Positions 37,142 through 46,122 of a stretch of DNA of 64,000 nt are shown piece by piece. Numbering within the stretch: position 1 is the first letter of the stretch; each line of letters starts with the position of its first letter. Below the pieces are notes generated by a model. The model was given only the letters and a program-made list of their open reading frames with translations, did no database searches and was not told where the DNA came from. Source of the stretch: Burkholderia diffusa (GTDB taxonomy: Bacteria > Pseudomonadota > Gammaproteobacteria > Burkholderiales > Burkholderiaceae); NCBI RefSeq assembly GCF_902499115.1, contig NZ_CABVPN010000024.1, positions 62,001-126,000 of the forward strand, read 5' to 3'. The translations under genes were made by a program, and so were the position numbers.

Positions 37142-37584
37142 GTCGGGCATCGCGGATGCCTCGCCGCTGCTCAAGGGTAACTATCGTCACGAACAGGTCA
37201 TGCCAACTACCTTCACGCCCCGGTATTTTTTGATAATCAAGGGCAATTTCATCCGATTTTCTGCGGCGGATTCGGCATCCAAATCAATCGTTGGTACGTG
37301 AATAAGAAGTGGCTAAGACAGGAAAAATAGACAGGACAAGATACTTCCCAAGGGCGAAGCATGGGGGGCAGCCAGGCTCCGGACATTTGGACGGCTCGAC
37401 GGCTACCTCGTTGGTAGTGAGTGAACCGCTTGGCTTTCCGAGCGATGACGATTCAGGCTTTTTGCGTGAAGTATGATCAACGTTTGAACCGCCGACACAC
37501 CTGCCCGGCACGCACACGCGACGTCTGGCACACTGACGATTCGTGCGCGCGGCCCACGCGCTCGCACCCCAATTCAACGCTCCG
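37142..37584. other. Low-GC right flank of the T6SS module with short coding-like remnants
   Basis: 443 bases. The frame 37181-37330 is open for 49 codons and looks protein-like (HAPVFFDNQGQFHPIFCGGF, then GIQINRWYVNKKW), but has no start and is preceded by TAA. A second frame, 37309-37476, could begin at GTG and encode 55 residues (with GQPGSGHLDGSTATSLVVSE) ending in TGA. They may be remnants of a former cargo gene broken by frameshifts. I recognise neither. No insertion sequence or attachment site seen. Confidence 0.3.
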
Positions 37585-40500
37585 ATGGACGTCACCGCTA
37601 CCCGCCCTGCCGCCAGTGCGCTCGACGTGTTCCACCCGGCCGTCGCCGCGTGGTTCCGGCGCACGTTCGCCGCGCCCACCGGCGCGCAGGCGCTCGCGTG
37701 GCCGCACATCAAGGCCGGCCGGTCGACGCTTGTCGCCGCGCCGACCGGCTCCGGCAAGACGCTCACCGGGTTTCTGTGCGCGCTCGACGACCTCGTGCGC
37801 GATGCGCTCGCGCACGACGGCGCGCTGCCCGACGCGACGCTCGTCGTCTATGTGTCGCCGCTGAAGGCGCTGTCGAACGACATCCACGTAAACCTCGACG
37901 CGCCGCTCGCCGGCATCGCCGAGTCGCTCGCGCAACTCGGCCTGCCGGTGCCGGCGATCCGCACCGCCGTGCGCACCGGCGACACCACGCAGGCCGAACG
38001 CGCGGCGCTGCGCAAGCGCGCGCCGCACATCCTCGTGACGACGCCGGAGTCGCTATACGTGCTGCTGTCGTCCACGTCGGGGCGGCAGATGCTGTCGAAC
38101 GTGCGTTCGGTGATCGTCGACGAGATTCACGCACTGGCATCGTCCAAGCGCGGCAGCCACCTCGCGCTGTCGCTCGAACGCCTCGACGCATTGACCGGCC
38201 GCGCGCTGCCGCGCATCGGGTTGTCGGCCACGCAGAAACCGATCGACGCGGTCGCGCGTTTCCTGGTCGGCGGCCCGGCCGACGCGCCGCGCGACTGCAC
38301 GATCGTCGACACGGGCCACACGCGCGAGCGCGACCTCGCGCTCGAACTGCCGAACGTGCCGCTCGAACCGGTGATGGCGACTGACGTGTGGGAACAGGTG
38401 TACGACCGCATCGCCGCGCTCGCGGCCGCGCATCGCACGACGCTCGTGTTCGTGAACACGCGGCGCACCGCGGAGCGCATGGCGCGCCATCTCGCCGACC
38501 GTCTCGGCAAGGACGCGATCGCGGCGCATCACGGCAGTCTCGCGAAGGAGCATCGCTTCGAAGCCGAGCAACGGCTCAAGCGCGGCGAATTGAAACTGCT
38601 CGTCGCGACCGCGTCGCTCGAACTCGGCATCGACATCGGCGACGTCGATCTCGTGTGCCAGGTCGGTTCACCGCGCGGGATCGCGCCGTTCCTGCAGCGC
38701 GTCGGCCGCTCGGGTCACCATGTCGGCGGCGTGCCGAAGGGCCGCCTGTTCCCGCTGTCGCGCGACGAGCTGGTCGAATGCGCAGCGCTGCTCGACTGCG
38801 TGCAACGCGGCGAGCTCGACGCGTTGCGGATTCCCGAAGCGCCGCTCGACGTGCTCGCGCAGCAGATCGTCGCCGAAGTCGCCTGCGCGGAATGGCAGGA
38901 GGACGCGCTGTACGCGAGCTTCACGCGCGCCGCGCCCTATGCACGCTTGTCGCGGGAACGCTTCGACGACGTGATGAAGATGCTCGCGGAAGGCTTCACG
39001 AGCCGGCGCGGCGTGCGCGGCGCGTATCTGCATCGCGACGTGGTCGGTGGCACGGTGCGCGGGCGCCGCAACGCGATGATGACCGCGACGACGTCGGGCG
39101 GCACGATTCCCGACATGGCCGACTACGCGGTGCTGCTGGAACCCCAGGGCCTCCAGGTCGGCACGGTCAACGAGGATTTCGCGATCGAGAGCCTCGCGGG
39201 CGACGTGTTCCAGCTCGGCAACCAGTCGTACCGGATCATTCGCGTGGAAACGGGCCGCGTGCGTGTCGAGGACGCGCAGGGCCAGTCGCCGAGCATTCCG
39301 TTCTGGCTCGGCGAGGCGCCCGGGCGCAGCGACGAATTGTCGGCGGCGGTCGGCCGGCTGCGCGCGCGGCTCGACGGGCTGTTCGCCGAAGGCGATCGGC
39401 CCGCGAAGGCCGGTGGACGCAAGCACACGAGCGGCGACGCGGCCGGCAAGACGGGCACGCGCGGCAACGCCAGGCAAGCGGCACAAGCCCGTGCCGCCGC
39501 CGATTCGCCCAACGATGCCGTCGGCACCGCGATCGAACCGGCCGAAAGCCGTCTCGCGCCGGCGCTGCGCTGGCTCGTCGACGATCTACATCTGTCTCCC
39601 GATGCGGCCCGCCAGATCGTCGACTACCTCGCGCGCACGCGCGCGGCGCTCGGCGCACTGCCAACGCAGGACACGCTCGTGATGGAGCGCTTCTTCGACG
39701 AATCGGGCGGCACGCAGCTGGTGATCCATTCACCGTTCGGCAGCCGCATCAACCGCGCGTGGGGGCTCGCGCTGCGCAAGCGCTTCTGCCGCAGTTTCAA
39801 CTTCGAGCTGCAGGCGGCCGCGACCGACGACGCGATCATTCTGTCGCTGTCGCTCGCGCACAGCTTCGCGCTCGACGAAGTGTGGCGCTACCTCCGCTCG
39901 GCCAGCGCCGAGCACGTGCTGGTCCAGGCGCTGCTCGACGCACCGATGTTCGGCGTGCGCTGGCGCTGGAACGCGACGACCGCGCTCGCGCTGCCGCGCT
40001 TCACCGGCGGCCGGCGCACCGCGCCGCAGCTGCAGCGGATGAAGAGCGAGGACCTGCTCGCGACCGTGTTCCCCGACCAGGTCGCGTGCCTCGAGAACAT
40101 CGTCGGCGAACGCGAGATCCCGCATCATCCGCTCGTCGACCAGACGCTCGACGATTGCCTGCACGACGCGATGGATACCGACGGCTGGCTCGCGCTGCTG
40201 CGCCGGATCGAAAGCGGCGCGATCGAGCTGATCGCGCGCGACCTGCCCGCGCCGTCGCCGCTGGCGGCCGAGATACTGAACGCGAAGCCCTATGCGTTCC
40301 TCGACGACGCGCCGCTCGAGGAGCGCCGCACGCAGGCCGTGCAGTCGCGCCGCTGGAGCGATCCCGAATCGGCCGACGATCTCGGCGCGCTCGACGCCGA
40401 CGCGATCAACGCGGTGCGCGACGAAGCATGGCCGCTCGTGCGCGATGCCGACGAAATGCACGACGCACTGCTCACGCTCGCCTGCGTCGCCGACAGCGAA

Positions 40501-42084
40501 GCGCGCGCGCACGACGGCTGGCCCGAGCGGCTCGCGGAACTGGCCGAACGCCGGCGCGCGACGAAACTCGTCACGCCGGACGGCGCAGCGGTGTGGGTGC
40601 CGGTCGAACGGCTGGTCTGCATGCGCGCGCTGCACCCCGACGCACGCGTCGCGCCCGCGCTGAAGGTGCCCGCCGCCTGCGCGCAACCATGGGAAGCCGA
40701 TGCCGCGCTCGTCGATGTGATCCGCGCGCGGCTGACCGGCTTCGGGCCGCTGATGCTCGACGCGATCGCACGGCCACTCGGCCTGCCGTCCGCGCAGGTT
40801 GCAACTGCGCTTGCGGCACTGGAGCGCGAAGGCTACGTGATGCGCGGCCGCTTCACGCCGGGCGCGACGACCGACGAATGGTGCGAACGCCACCTGCTCG
40901 CCCGCATTCATCGCTACACGGTCAAGCGGCTGCGCCGCGAGATCGAACCGGTCGAGCGCGCCGATTTCATGCGCTTCCTGTTCCACTGGCAGCACCTGAC
41001 GCCCGACACGCGCGGCACGGGCCGCGACGCGCTCGCGGCCGTCGTCGCGCAGCTCGAAGGCTACGAAGCCGCGGCGAGCGCATGGGAAGACGCGCTGCTG
41101 CCCGCGCGCCTGACCGACTACACGGCAGGCGGCCTCGACGAGCTGTGCCGCTCGGGCAAGCTCGTGTGGACCCGAATCGGCGCGCCGGCCCGCGCGGCCG
41201 GCGCCCCCGTGAAAACGACGCCAGTCGTGCTGCTGCCGCGCCGCCACCTCGGTGCATGGCAGGCGCTGCGCGACGCGGACCCGCAACCGGCGCTGTCCGC
41301 GCGCGCGACGCAGGTGCGCGACGCACTCGCCACGCATGGTGCGATGTTCTTCGACGCGCTGCTCGACGAACTGCACATGCTGCCCGTCGAACTCGAACAG
41401 GCGCTCGGCGAACTCGTGTCGGCCGGCCTCGTGAATGCGGACAGCTTCGCCGGGCTGCGCGCGCTGTTGAAGCCCGCGGTCAAGCGCAGCGCGACGTATG
41501 CGCCGCGCACGCGGCGCGGCGGCGCGCTGATCGGCGGGATGGACGACGCCGGCCGCTGGGCGCTCGTGCAACGCGCCTCGGCACCGGACAATGCGCCCGC
41601 ACCGAAGCGCGGCCCGGCCGCGATCGATCCCGACGCACTCGAACATATCGCCTGGACGCTGCTGCGCCGCTACGGCGTGGTGTTCTGGCGGCTGCTCGAA
41701 CGCGAGGCCGACTGGCTGCCGAGCTGGCGCGAACTCGTGCGCGTGCTGCAACGTCTCGAAGCGCGCGGCGAGATTCGCGGCGGACGCTTCGTCGCGGGGC
41801 TCGCGGGCGAGCAGTTCGCGCTGCCGGAAGCGATCCCGATCCTGCGCGAACTGCGTCGCCAACCGGGCGACGGGCAGTACGTGTGCGTGACGGGCGCCGA
41901 TCCGCTGAACCTGGCCGGCACGTTGTTGCCCGGGGACAAGGTGCCCGCGCTGGCCGGCAATCGCGTGCTGTTCCGCGATGGCGTGCCGGTCGCGTCGCTC
42001 GTATCGGGCACGTTCCACTACGTGCCCGAGCTGCCGCCCGCTGCACGCGAGGATGCGCGGCTGCGGCTCGCTCGCCGCTACTGA
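37585..42084 (+). CDS. lhr: Lhr-type long ATP-dependent DNA/RNA helicase
   Basis: 1499 residues from the ATG at 37585; a GTG at 37543 would add 14. Superfamily 2 helicase core: Walker A APTGSGKTLTG, motif Ia YVSPLKALSNDI, DEVH-type box VIVDEIHALASSKRG, motif III LSATQKP, motif V TASLELGIDIGDVDLVCQVG, motif VI QRVGRSGHHVGG. The Lhr winged-helix domain and a long C-terminal extension follow, as in full-length bacterial Lhr (about 1500 residues). A low-complexity linker (about 615-655, Lys/Ala/Gly-rich) separates core and extension. Lhr translocates 3' to 5' on single strands and is linked to DNA repair. Confidence 0.93.
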   Translation: MDVTATRPAASALDVFHPAVAAWFRRTFAAPTGAQALAWPHIKAGRSTLVAAPTGSGKTLTGFLCALDDLVRDALAHDGALPDATLVVYVSPLKALSNDIHVNLDAPLAGIAESLAQLGLPVPAIRTAVRTGDTTQAERAALRKRAPHILVTTPESLYVLLSSTSGRQMLSNVRSVIVDEIHALASSKRGSHLALSLERLDALTGRALPRIGLSATQKPIDAVARFLVGGPADAPRDCTIVDTGHTRERDLALELPNVPLEPVMATDVWEQVYDRIAALAAAHRTTLVFVNTRRTAERMARHLADRLGKDAIAAHHGSLAKEHRFEAEQRLKRGELKLLVATASLELGIDIGDVDLVCQVGSPRGIAPFLQRVGRSGHHVGGVPKGRLFPLSRDELVECAALLDCVQRGELDALRIPEAPLDVLAQQIVAEVACAEWQEDALYASFTRAAPYARLSRERFDDVMKMLAEGFTSRRGVRGAYLHRDVVGGTVRGRRNAMMTATTSGGTIPDMADYAVLLEPQGLQVGTVNEDFAIESLAGDVFQLGNQSYRIIRVETGRVRVEDAQGQSPSIPFWLGEAPGRSDELSAAVGRLRARLDGLFAEGDRPAKAGGRKHTSGDAAGKTGTRGNARQAAQARAAADSPNDAVGTAIEPAESRLAPALRWLVDDLHLSPDAARQIVDYLARTRAALGALPTQDTLVMERFFDESGGTQLVIHSPFGSRINRAWGLALRKRFCRSFNFELQAAATDDAIILSLSLAHSFALDEVWRYLRSASAEHVLVQALLDAPMFGVRWRWNATTALALPRFTGGRRTAPQLQRMKSEDLLATVFPDQVACLENIVGEREIPHHPLVDQTLDDCLHDAMDTDGWLALLRRIESGAIELIARDLPAPSPLAAEILNAKPYAFLDDAPLEERRTQAVQSRRWSDPESADDLGALDADAINAVRDEAWPLVRDADEMHDALLTLACVADSEARAHDGWPERLAELAERRRATKLVTPDGAAVWVPVERLVCMRALHPDARVAPALKVPAACAQPWEADAALVDVIRARLTGFGPLMLDAIARPLGLPSAQVATALAALEREGYVMRGRFTPGATTDEWCERHLLARIHRYTVKRLRREIEPVERADFMRFLFHWQHLTPDTRGTGRDALAAVVAQLEGYEAAASAWEDALLPARLTDYTAGGLDELCRSGKLVWTRIGAPARAAGAPVKTTPVVLLPRRHLGAWQALRDADPQPALSARATQVRDALATHGAMFFDALLDELHMLPVELEQALGELVSAGLVNADSFAGLRALLKPAVKRSATYAPRTRRGGALIGGMDDAGRWALVQRASAPDNAPAPKRGPAAIDPDALEHIAWTLLRRYGVVFWRLLEREADWLPSWRELVRVLQRLEARGEIRGGRFVAGLAGEQFALPEAIPILRELRRQPGDGQYVCVTGADPLNLAGTLLPGDKVPALAGNRVLFRDGVPVASLVSGTFHYVPELPPAAREDARLRLARRY

Positions 42085-42215
42085 CATCGGCTGACACGCG
42101 GCACGTCGCGGACTACTGAACGCCGTGCCGCATCGCCGCGCCCGTTCGGGTAGCATCGAGCGATTCACCGCGCGGCCGACCGCGCCCAGAACAAGCCTTC
42201 CGGAGACTGCCCTTC

Positions 42216-43490
42216 ATGTCCTCGCATGCCGATTCGCCCGCCGCTCATCACGCGGGCTCGCTGACGATTTTCCAGGGTGCCGCGTTGTATATCGGCGCGG
42301 TGCTCGGCACCGGTGTGATTGCGTTGCCCGCGCTCGCCGCCGAGGTCGCAGGCCCTGCGTCTCTACTTGCGTGGGCCGCGCTCGTCGTGCTGTCGGGGCC
42401 GCTTGCGGCCACCTTCGCCGCACTCGGCGCGCGCTATCCGGACGCGGGCGGCGTATCGACCTACGCGCGACGCGCGTTCGGGCCGAAGGCCGCGGCGATC
42501 GTCGGCTGGTGTTTCTATTTCGCGGTGCCGGCCGGTGCGCCGGCCGCCGCGATGTTCGGTGGCGCGTACGTCGCGGCCGTCACGGGCGGGGGGCATACGA
42601 CGGTCATCGTCACGGCTGCCGCGCTGATCGGGACGGTGTCGGCCGCGAATGCGTTCGGCGTCACGGTGTCGGGCCGCATGCAGCTGGTGCTGTCGGCGCT
42701 GCTCGTCGCGCTGCTGCTGGCCGCCGTGCTCGCATCCGCGCCACATGCGCGCACGGCGAACCTGCATCCGTTCGCGCCGCACGGGTGGCTCGCGGTCGGC
42801 CAGGCTGCCGCACTGCTCGTGTGGAGCTTCGCGGGCTGGGAAGCGATCACGCACCTCGCGGCCGAATTTCGCCGACCCGCGCACGACATGCCGCGTTCGG
42901 CCGGCATCGCCGTCGTGGTCGTCGGCTTCCTGTATCTGTCGGTCGCGGCCGCGAGCGTGACGGTGCTCGGGCCGTCGGCCGGCGCGTCCGGTGCGCCACT
43001 TGCGGAACTGATCGCGGGCGGCATCGGCGGTCATGCGCAGGTGCTGGCGGCCGCGGCTGCGCTGCTGCTGACGCTCGGCACGATGAATGCGTATTTCGCG
43101 GGCGCGGCCAAGCTCGGCGCGGCGCTCGGGCGCGACGGCGCACTGCCGGCGTGGCTCGCACAAGGCAGCCAGGTCGGCGGCGTGCCGCGCCGCAGCCTCG
43201 GCGTGATCGCGATGCTGGCGGCCGTCGCGCTGGCCGCGACGACGCTCTCGAACGTCGGGCCGAAGCCGCTCGTGCTCGTCACGTCCGGATGCTTCGTGAT
43301 GGTGTACGGGCTCGGCGCGGCCGCCGCGCTGAAACTGCTGCCGCGCGGCGGCATCGCGTATCGCTGCGCGTGGATTTCGCTCGTCGCCGTCGCCGGGCTG
43401 TTCCTGACGACCGGATGGTATTTCCTGTGCCCGCTGCTGCTCGCGGGCGGTGCGCTGCTGTATCTGCGGATGGCCGGACAGCGCACGTGA
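42216..43490 (+). CDS. APC-family amino-acid permease
   Basis: 424 residues with about twelve membrane helices. The N-terminus has FQGAALYIGAVLGTGVIALP, the substrate-binding unwound first helix (G-x-G-x-G pattern) of amino acid-polyamine-organocation transporters. Further helices include WAALVVLSGPLAATFAALGA and LLVWSFAGWEAITHLAAEFR, the latter containing the conserved FxGWE element. Substrate unknown. It lies 131 bases behind lhr on the same strand; a functional link is not evident. Confidence 0.87.
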   Translation: MSSHADSPAAHHAGSLTIFQGAALYIGAVLGTGVIALPALAAEVAGPASLLAWAALVVLSGPLAATFAALGARYPDAGGVSTYARRAFGPKAAAIVGWCFYFAVPAGAPAAAMFGGAYVAAVTGGGHTTVIVTAAALIGTVSAANAFGVTVSGRMQLVLSALLVALLLAAVLASAPHARTANLHPFAPHGWLAVGQAAALLVWSFAGWEAITHLAAEFRRPAHDMPRSAGIAVVVVGFLYLSVAAASVTVLGPSAGASGAPLAELIAGGIGGHAQVLAAAAALLLTLGTMNAYFAGAAKLGAALGRDGALPAWLAQGSQVGGVPRRSLGVIAMLAAVALAATTLSNVGPKPLVLVTSGCFVMVYGLGAAAALKLLPRGGIAYRCAWISLVAVAGLFLTTGWYFLCPLLLAGGALLYLRMAGQRT

Positions 43491-43574
43491 TCGCGCGCCG
43501 GTGCCCGTGTGCGGACGAGCGTGCGCCCGTCGCCGCGATGCACCGGCCCGCCGCGCGCCGCTTCGCCCGGCGCG

Positions 43575-43871
43575 TCAGGCGGGCACGAGTTCGAAGCTGA
43601 GCCGTTTGCCGAGCGCGGTGGCGGCGCTCGCGAGCGTCGCGAGCGTGAGGCTCGTATCGGTTTCGTCGAGCAGCCGGTTGAGCGCGGCGCGACTGGTCTT
43701 CATCCGCGCGGCCATCGCGGTTTTCGTGATGTGCTGCGCCTTCATTTCCTGCCCGATCTGCCACGCGATCACGCGCTTGATCGCGGTGGCGGTGGCCGCT
43801 TCGAGGTGGCCGTCATCCTCGAGGAATGTGTCGAAGTCGCTGCCGATATGCGGGTTGTTCGTGGTCGTCAT
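43575..43871 (-). CDS. XRE-family antitoxin (HigA-like)
   Basis: 98 residues from the ATG at 43871, which has GGAGT at the proper distance; the frame extends further upstream without a site. The helix-turn-helix covers about 50-90 (TKTAMAARMKTSRAALNRLL, LTLATLASAATALGKRLSFE). It follows the toxin gene by 70 bases, the toxin-first order typical of higBA. Expected to bind the toxin and repress the shared promoter. Confidence 0.85.
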   Translation of the reverse strand: MTTTNNPHIGSDFDTFLEDDGHLEAATATAIKRVIAWQIGQEMKAQHITKTAMAARMKTSRAALNRLLDETDTSLTLATLASAATALGKRLSFELVPA

Positions 43872-43941
43872 GAGTACTCCAGTGCATGGCGTTGCCGGCC
43901 GACCCATCGCCGATCTCATGCGGCGGCGCGGCCGGGGGAAT

Positions 43942-44301
43942 TCAGATGGCGCGCGTCAGCGCTTTCAGCCGCGCGACGGTCACGTCTAGATCGTCGGACG
44001 GCGTGGCCTGCGACTGCTTGAAGAACGCATGCAGCAGCACCATCGTGTCGCCGACGATCGTGAACAGCACGCGCGCGCTTCGCCGCGGCAGCATCACGCG
44101 GATTTCCCAAAGATCCGCCGACATCTTCCGGACCAGCGGCATGCCCAGCGGCCAGCCGAGTTGAACGGTCTTGATCTCTTCGCCGATCATCCTGCGCTCG
44201 ATCTGCCCGAGCGCCTCCAGCCATTCGCGCACCGGCTCGTTACCACGCGCGGTGCGGAAGAACCGCACGCCGAGCGTGATCTGAATCTGCTGTCTCGCCA
44301 T
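43942..44301 (-). CDS. HigB/RelE-like toxin (phage-derived Gp49-like family)
   Basis: 119 residues from the ATG at 44301. The upstream TTG at 44343 is rejected because a promoter overlaps that stretch. Motifs fit the Gp49/HigB group: FFRTARGNEPVREWLEAL, then LVRKMSADLWEIRVMLPRRS, and VLLHAFFKQSQATP, in which the L-WE-R and H-F-K-ats patterns are the family's ribosome-dependent mRNase core. Pairs with the XRE protein downstream as a toxin-antitoxin module. Confidence 0.87.
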   Translation of the reverse strand: MARQQIQITLGVRFFRTARGNEPVREWLEALGQIERRMIGEEIKTVQLGWPLGMPLVRKMSADLWEIRVMLPRRSARVLFTIVGDTMVLLHAFFKQSQATPSDDLDVTVARLKALTRAI

Positions 44302-44314
44302 CGTCGTGTCATCG

Positions 44315-44343
44315 AGCGTATCAAAAACGGTACGATATGCCAA
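44315..44343 (-). promoter_or_regulatory. Sigma-70-type promoter of the toxin-antitoxin pair
   Basis: On the minus strand, TTGGCA (44343-44338) and TACGCT (44320-44315) are separated by exactly 17 bases, about 13 bases before the toxin ATG. A leader this short fits the shared operon; the antitoxin would be expected to bind here. Confidence 0.5.
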
Positions 44344-44435
44344 GCATGACGAGACCCGCTACTGACCGAACGGCTAACGAATGGAGGTGAAAGAACGACG
44401 GCCGGACACCACCCGCCCACGCCCTGCCCGGTGTC

Positions 44436-45422
44436 TCAACGCGCGCGGCGAGCCGGCTTGCGCGCGCCGCGGGGCGTGCGACGGGTGAGCGCATCGCCGA
44501 ACCGCGCCTGCGCGATCTCGCGCACGGCGTCGATCAACGTCCGGGCGACGGGCGACGGTTGCGCATCGGTGCGCAGGATGAGCCCGACCGGCTCGTCGGT
44601 GCCCGCGGACGGCAGCGCCAGCCGCGCGAGTGCACCGGCCGACAGGTCGTATTCGGCCGCATAGAGCGGCACGAACCACACGGCGTCGTTCTCGAGCGCA
44701 AGCGCCCGCGCGACCGACACCGACAGCACCTCGATGAACGAATCCAGCGGCGGCGCGCCGCATGCGCCGAGCAGTTGCTCGGCCGACTGGCGGATCAGCG
44801 TACCGTACGGCGGCAGCACGACCGGGTAGGAAGCGAGTTCGGCAGCCGGCGCGGCGCTCGCCAGCAGCGGATGGCCGGCGCGCACGACCGCGACGAGCGG
44901 TTCGTTGTACAGCTGCTCGAACGCAAGCCCGATCATCCGCTCCGGCTCCGACAGGCGCCCGATCGCGCATTCGATCGTCCCGGCCTTCAGGCGCTCGAGC
45001 AGCTCGGCATTCGCGGCCGTCGCGATCCGCACCACGATGCGCGGCCAGCGTGCGGTCAGCGCCTTCATCAGCGCGGGGGCGAGCGATGCCGCAACCGTCG
45101 GCAGCATGCCGATTTCGAGGGTCGCCGCGGCCGCGCCGCCCTCGCGCGCGAGCAGCCCAACGCCCTGCCGCAGCGCCAGCACGCACGCATTCGCATGCGG
45201 GATGAACAGTTGCGCTTCGCGCGTAGGCTGCGCGCCGTGCCGCCCGCGTTCGAACAACTTCACGCCGAGGATCGACTCCAGTTCGGCGATCGTCTTCGAC
45301 ACGGCCGGCTGCGTGATTGACAGGCTTTCGGCCGCTTTCTGCACGCCGCCCAGTTGCGCGACCGCGAGAAAACACTGCAGGTGCCGGAACTTGACGCGGC
45401 CGTCGGCGATACGGTTATTCAT
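44436..45422 (-). CDS. pcaQ: LysR-type regulator PcaQ of the protocatechuate pathway
   Basis: 328 residues. The N-terminal winged helix (FRHLQCFLAVAQLGGVQKAA, ESLSITQPAVSKTIAELESI) is typical LysR, and LGVKLFERGRHGAQPTREAQ continues the PcaQ-like pattern. The effector-binding domain follows, and a basic tail (RRTPRGARKPARRAR) ends the protein. It is divergent from pcaHG, which supports PcaQ over other LysR members. Its own start codon lies inside a CATAAC-N5-GTTATG dyad, so autoregulation is likely. Confidence 0.85.
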   Translation of the reverse strand: MNNRIADGRVKFRHLQCFLAVAQLGGVQKAAESLSITQPAVSKTIAELESILGVKLFERGRHGAQPTREAQLFIPHANACVLALRQGVGLLAREGGAAAATLEIGMLPTVAASLAPALMKALTARWPRIVVRIATAANAELLERLKAGTIECAIGRLSEPERMIGLAFEQLYNEPLVAVVRAGHPLLASAAPAAELASYPVVLPPYGTLIRQSAEQLLGACGAPPLDSFIEVLSVSVARALALENDAVWFVPLYAAEYDLSAGALARLALPSAGTDEPVGLILRTDAQPSPVARTLIDAVREIAQARFGDALTRRTPRGARKPARRAR

Positions 45423-45475
45423 AACGAGCAGTTATGCGAGTGGCAATGAAATGCCATTTTGCATAACTTTCCGGA
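45420..45475. promoter_or_regulatory. PcaQ-type operator region, copy 1 (overlaps the pcaQ start)
   Basis: CATAAC-N5-GTTATG (45420-45436) followed 42 bases from its start by CATAACTTTCCGGA (45462-45475). Both the blocks and their spacing are repeated at 46015-46070. ATAAC-N-GTTAT-type dyads are known binding sites of PcaQ in other proteobacteria. The CAT at 45420-45422 is the reverse complement of the pcaQ ATG, so binding here would sit on the gene's own start. Confidence 0.6.
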
Positions 45476-45479
45476 AAGA

Positions 45480-45837
45480 CCCAAGCATTCGGCGTGGTGT
45501 CACGCACGACGCCGCAGCGCGTGGAATCCGGTCGGCTCCCTGATCCGTTTCGCGATCAGCAGAGCCGTGCCGCGCTTCTGCCCGAGCGGTGCCGACGCCG
45601 AACGCATCGCGCTGGGCCGCCGCGTCGTGGCACCGAGCACCGACGCGCAGCGCAACGTGCACGCGCCGGCCGAACGGCGGATCGACGCGCGGCTCGGCAG
45701 CCGCGTCGACCTGCTGGCGCAGCGCGGGTTCTGCGCGAACTACGTGAGCGACGTGCTCGGCGCCGACCGCACCGCTGCGCACCGGCACGCTATCGCTCGA
45801 ATTCGACGGAATCGTCTTCGATCCCGCCCGACGGTAA
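45480..45837 (+). pseudogene. Possible degraded gene between the two PcaQ operator copies
   Basis: A plus-strand frame (through about 45774) gives protein-like sequence (RIDARLGSRVDLLAQRGFCA, NYVSDVLGADRT). One base later another frame completes it as LRTGTLSLEFDGIVFDPARR and a TAA at 45835-45837. No start or ribosome site is convincing. It looks like the 3' part of a small gene with a frameshift, perhaps left over when the operator region was duplicated. Family not recognised. Confidence 0.3.
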
Positions 45838-46014
45838 CGCCTCACGAACGACGGGCACGCCCGGGAAGGCCGGGTAACAACAACGAAACACAAGAAAGCA
45901 GCGACGGGCTGGCTGGAGGGCCGTGCCTGGCATCGTCATCGACGACGCGAAGCCCGATCGCTCTCTCCGCCGGACAGGCGGCCCGTCCGCCGGATTTTCA
46001 CTGGCGCCGCAGAA

Positions 46015-46070
46015 CATAACGAATGGTTATGCAATTCGCTAAAAAAGTTCATTTTTCATAACTTTCCGGA
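46015..46070 (+). promoter_or_regulatory. PcaQ-type operator region, copy 2 (upstream of pcaH)
   Basis: CATAAC-N5-GTTATG (46015-46031) and CATAACTTTCCGGA (46057-46070), with the same 42-base spacing as copy 1. It ends 52 bases before the pcaH start, the right place for activation of pcaHG. A TTGACT follows at 46071-46076 but no well-spaced -10 is obvious, as expected for an activator-dependent promoter. Confidence 0.65.
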
Positions 46071-46122
46071 TTGACTAAAGTCTTGCCATCCACTTCGCGA
46101 AATACCTAACAGGAGACGCCCG

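Noticed and set aside
38388..42119. 1243-codon plus-strand frame inside lhr
   Set aside because: Arg/Ala-rich out-of-frame translation of lhr, which has all helicase motifs in its own frame.
45459..46019. Intact 186-codon gene between pcaQ and pcaH
   Set aside because: The end is Arg-rich and reads past a point where another frame carries the sensible C-terminus, so I treat it as a degraded fragment.
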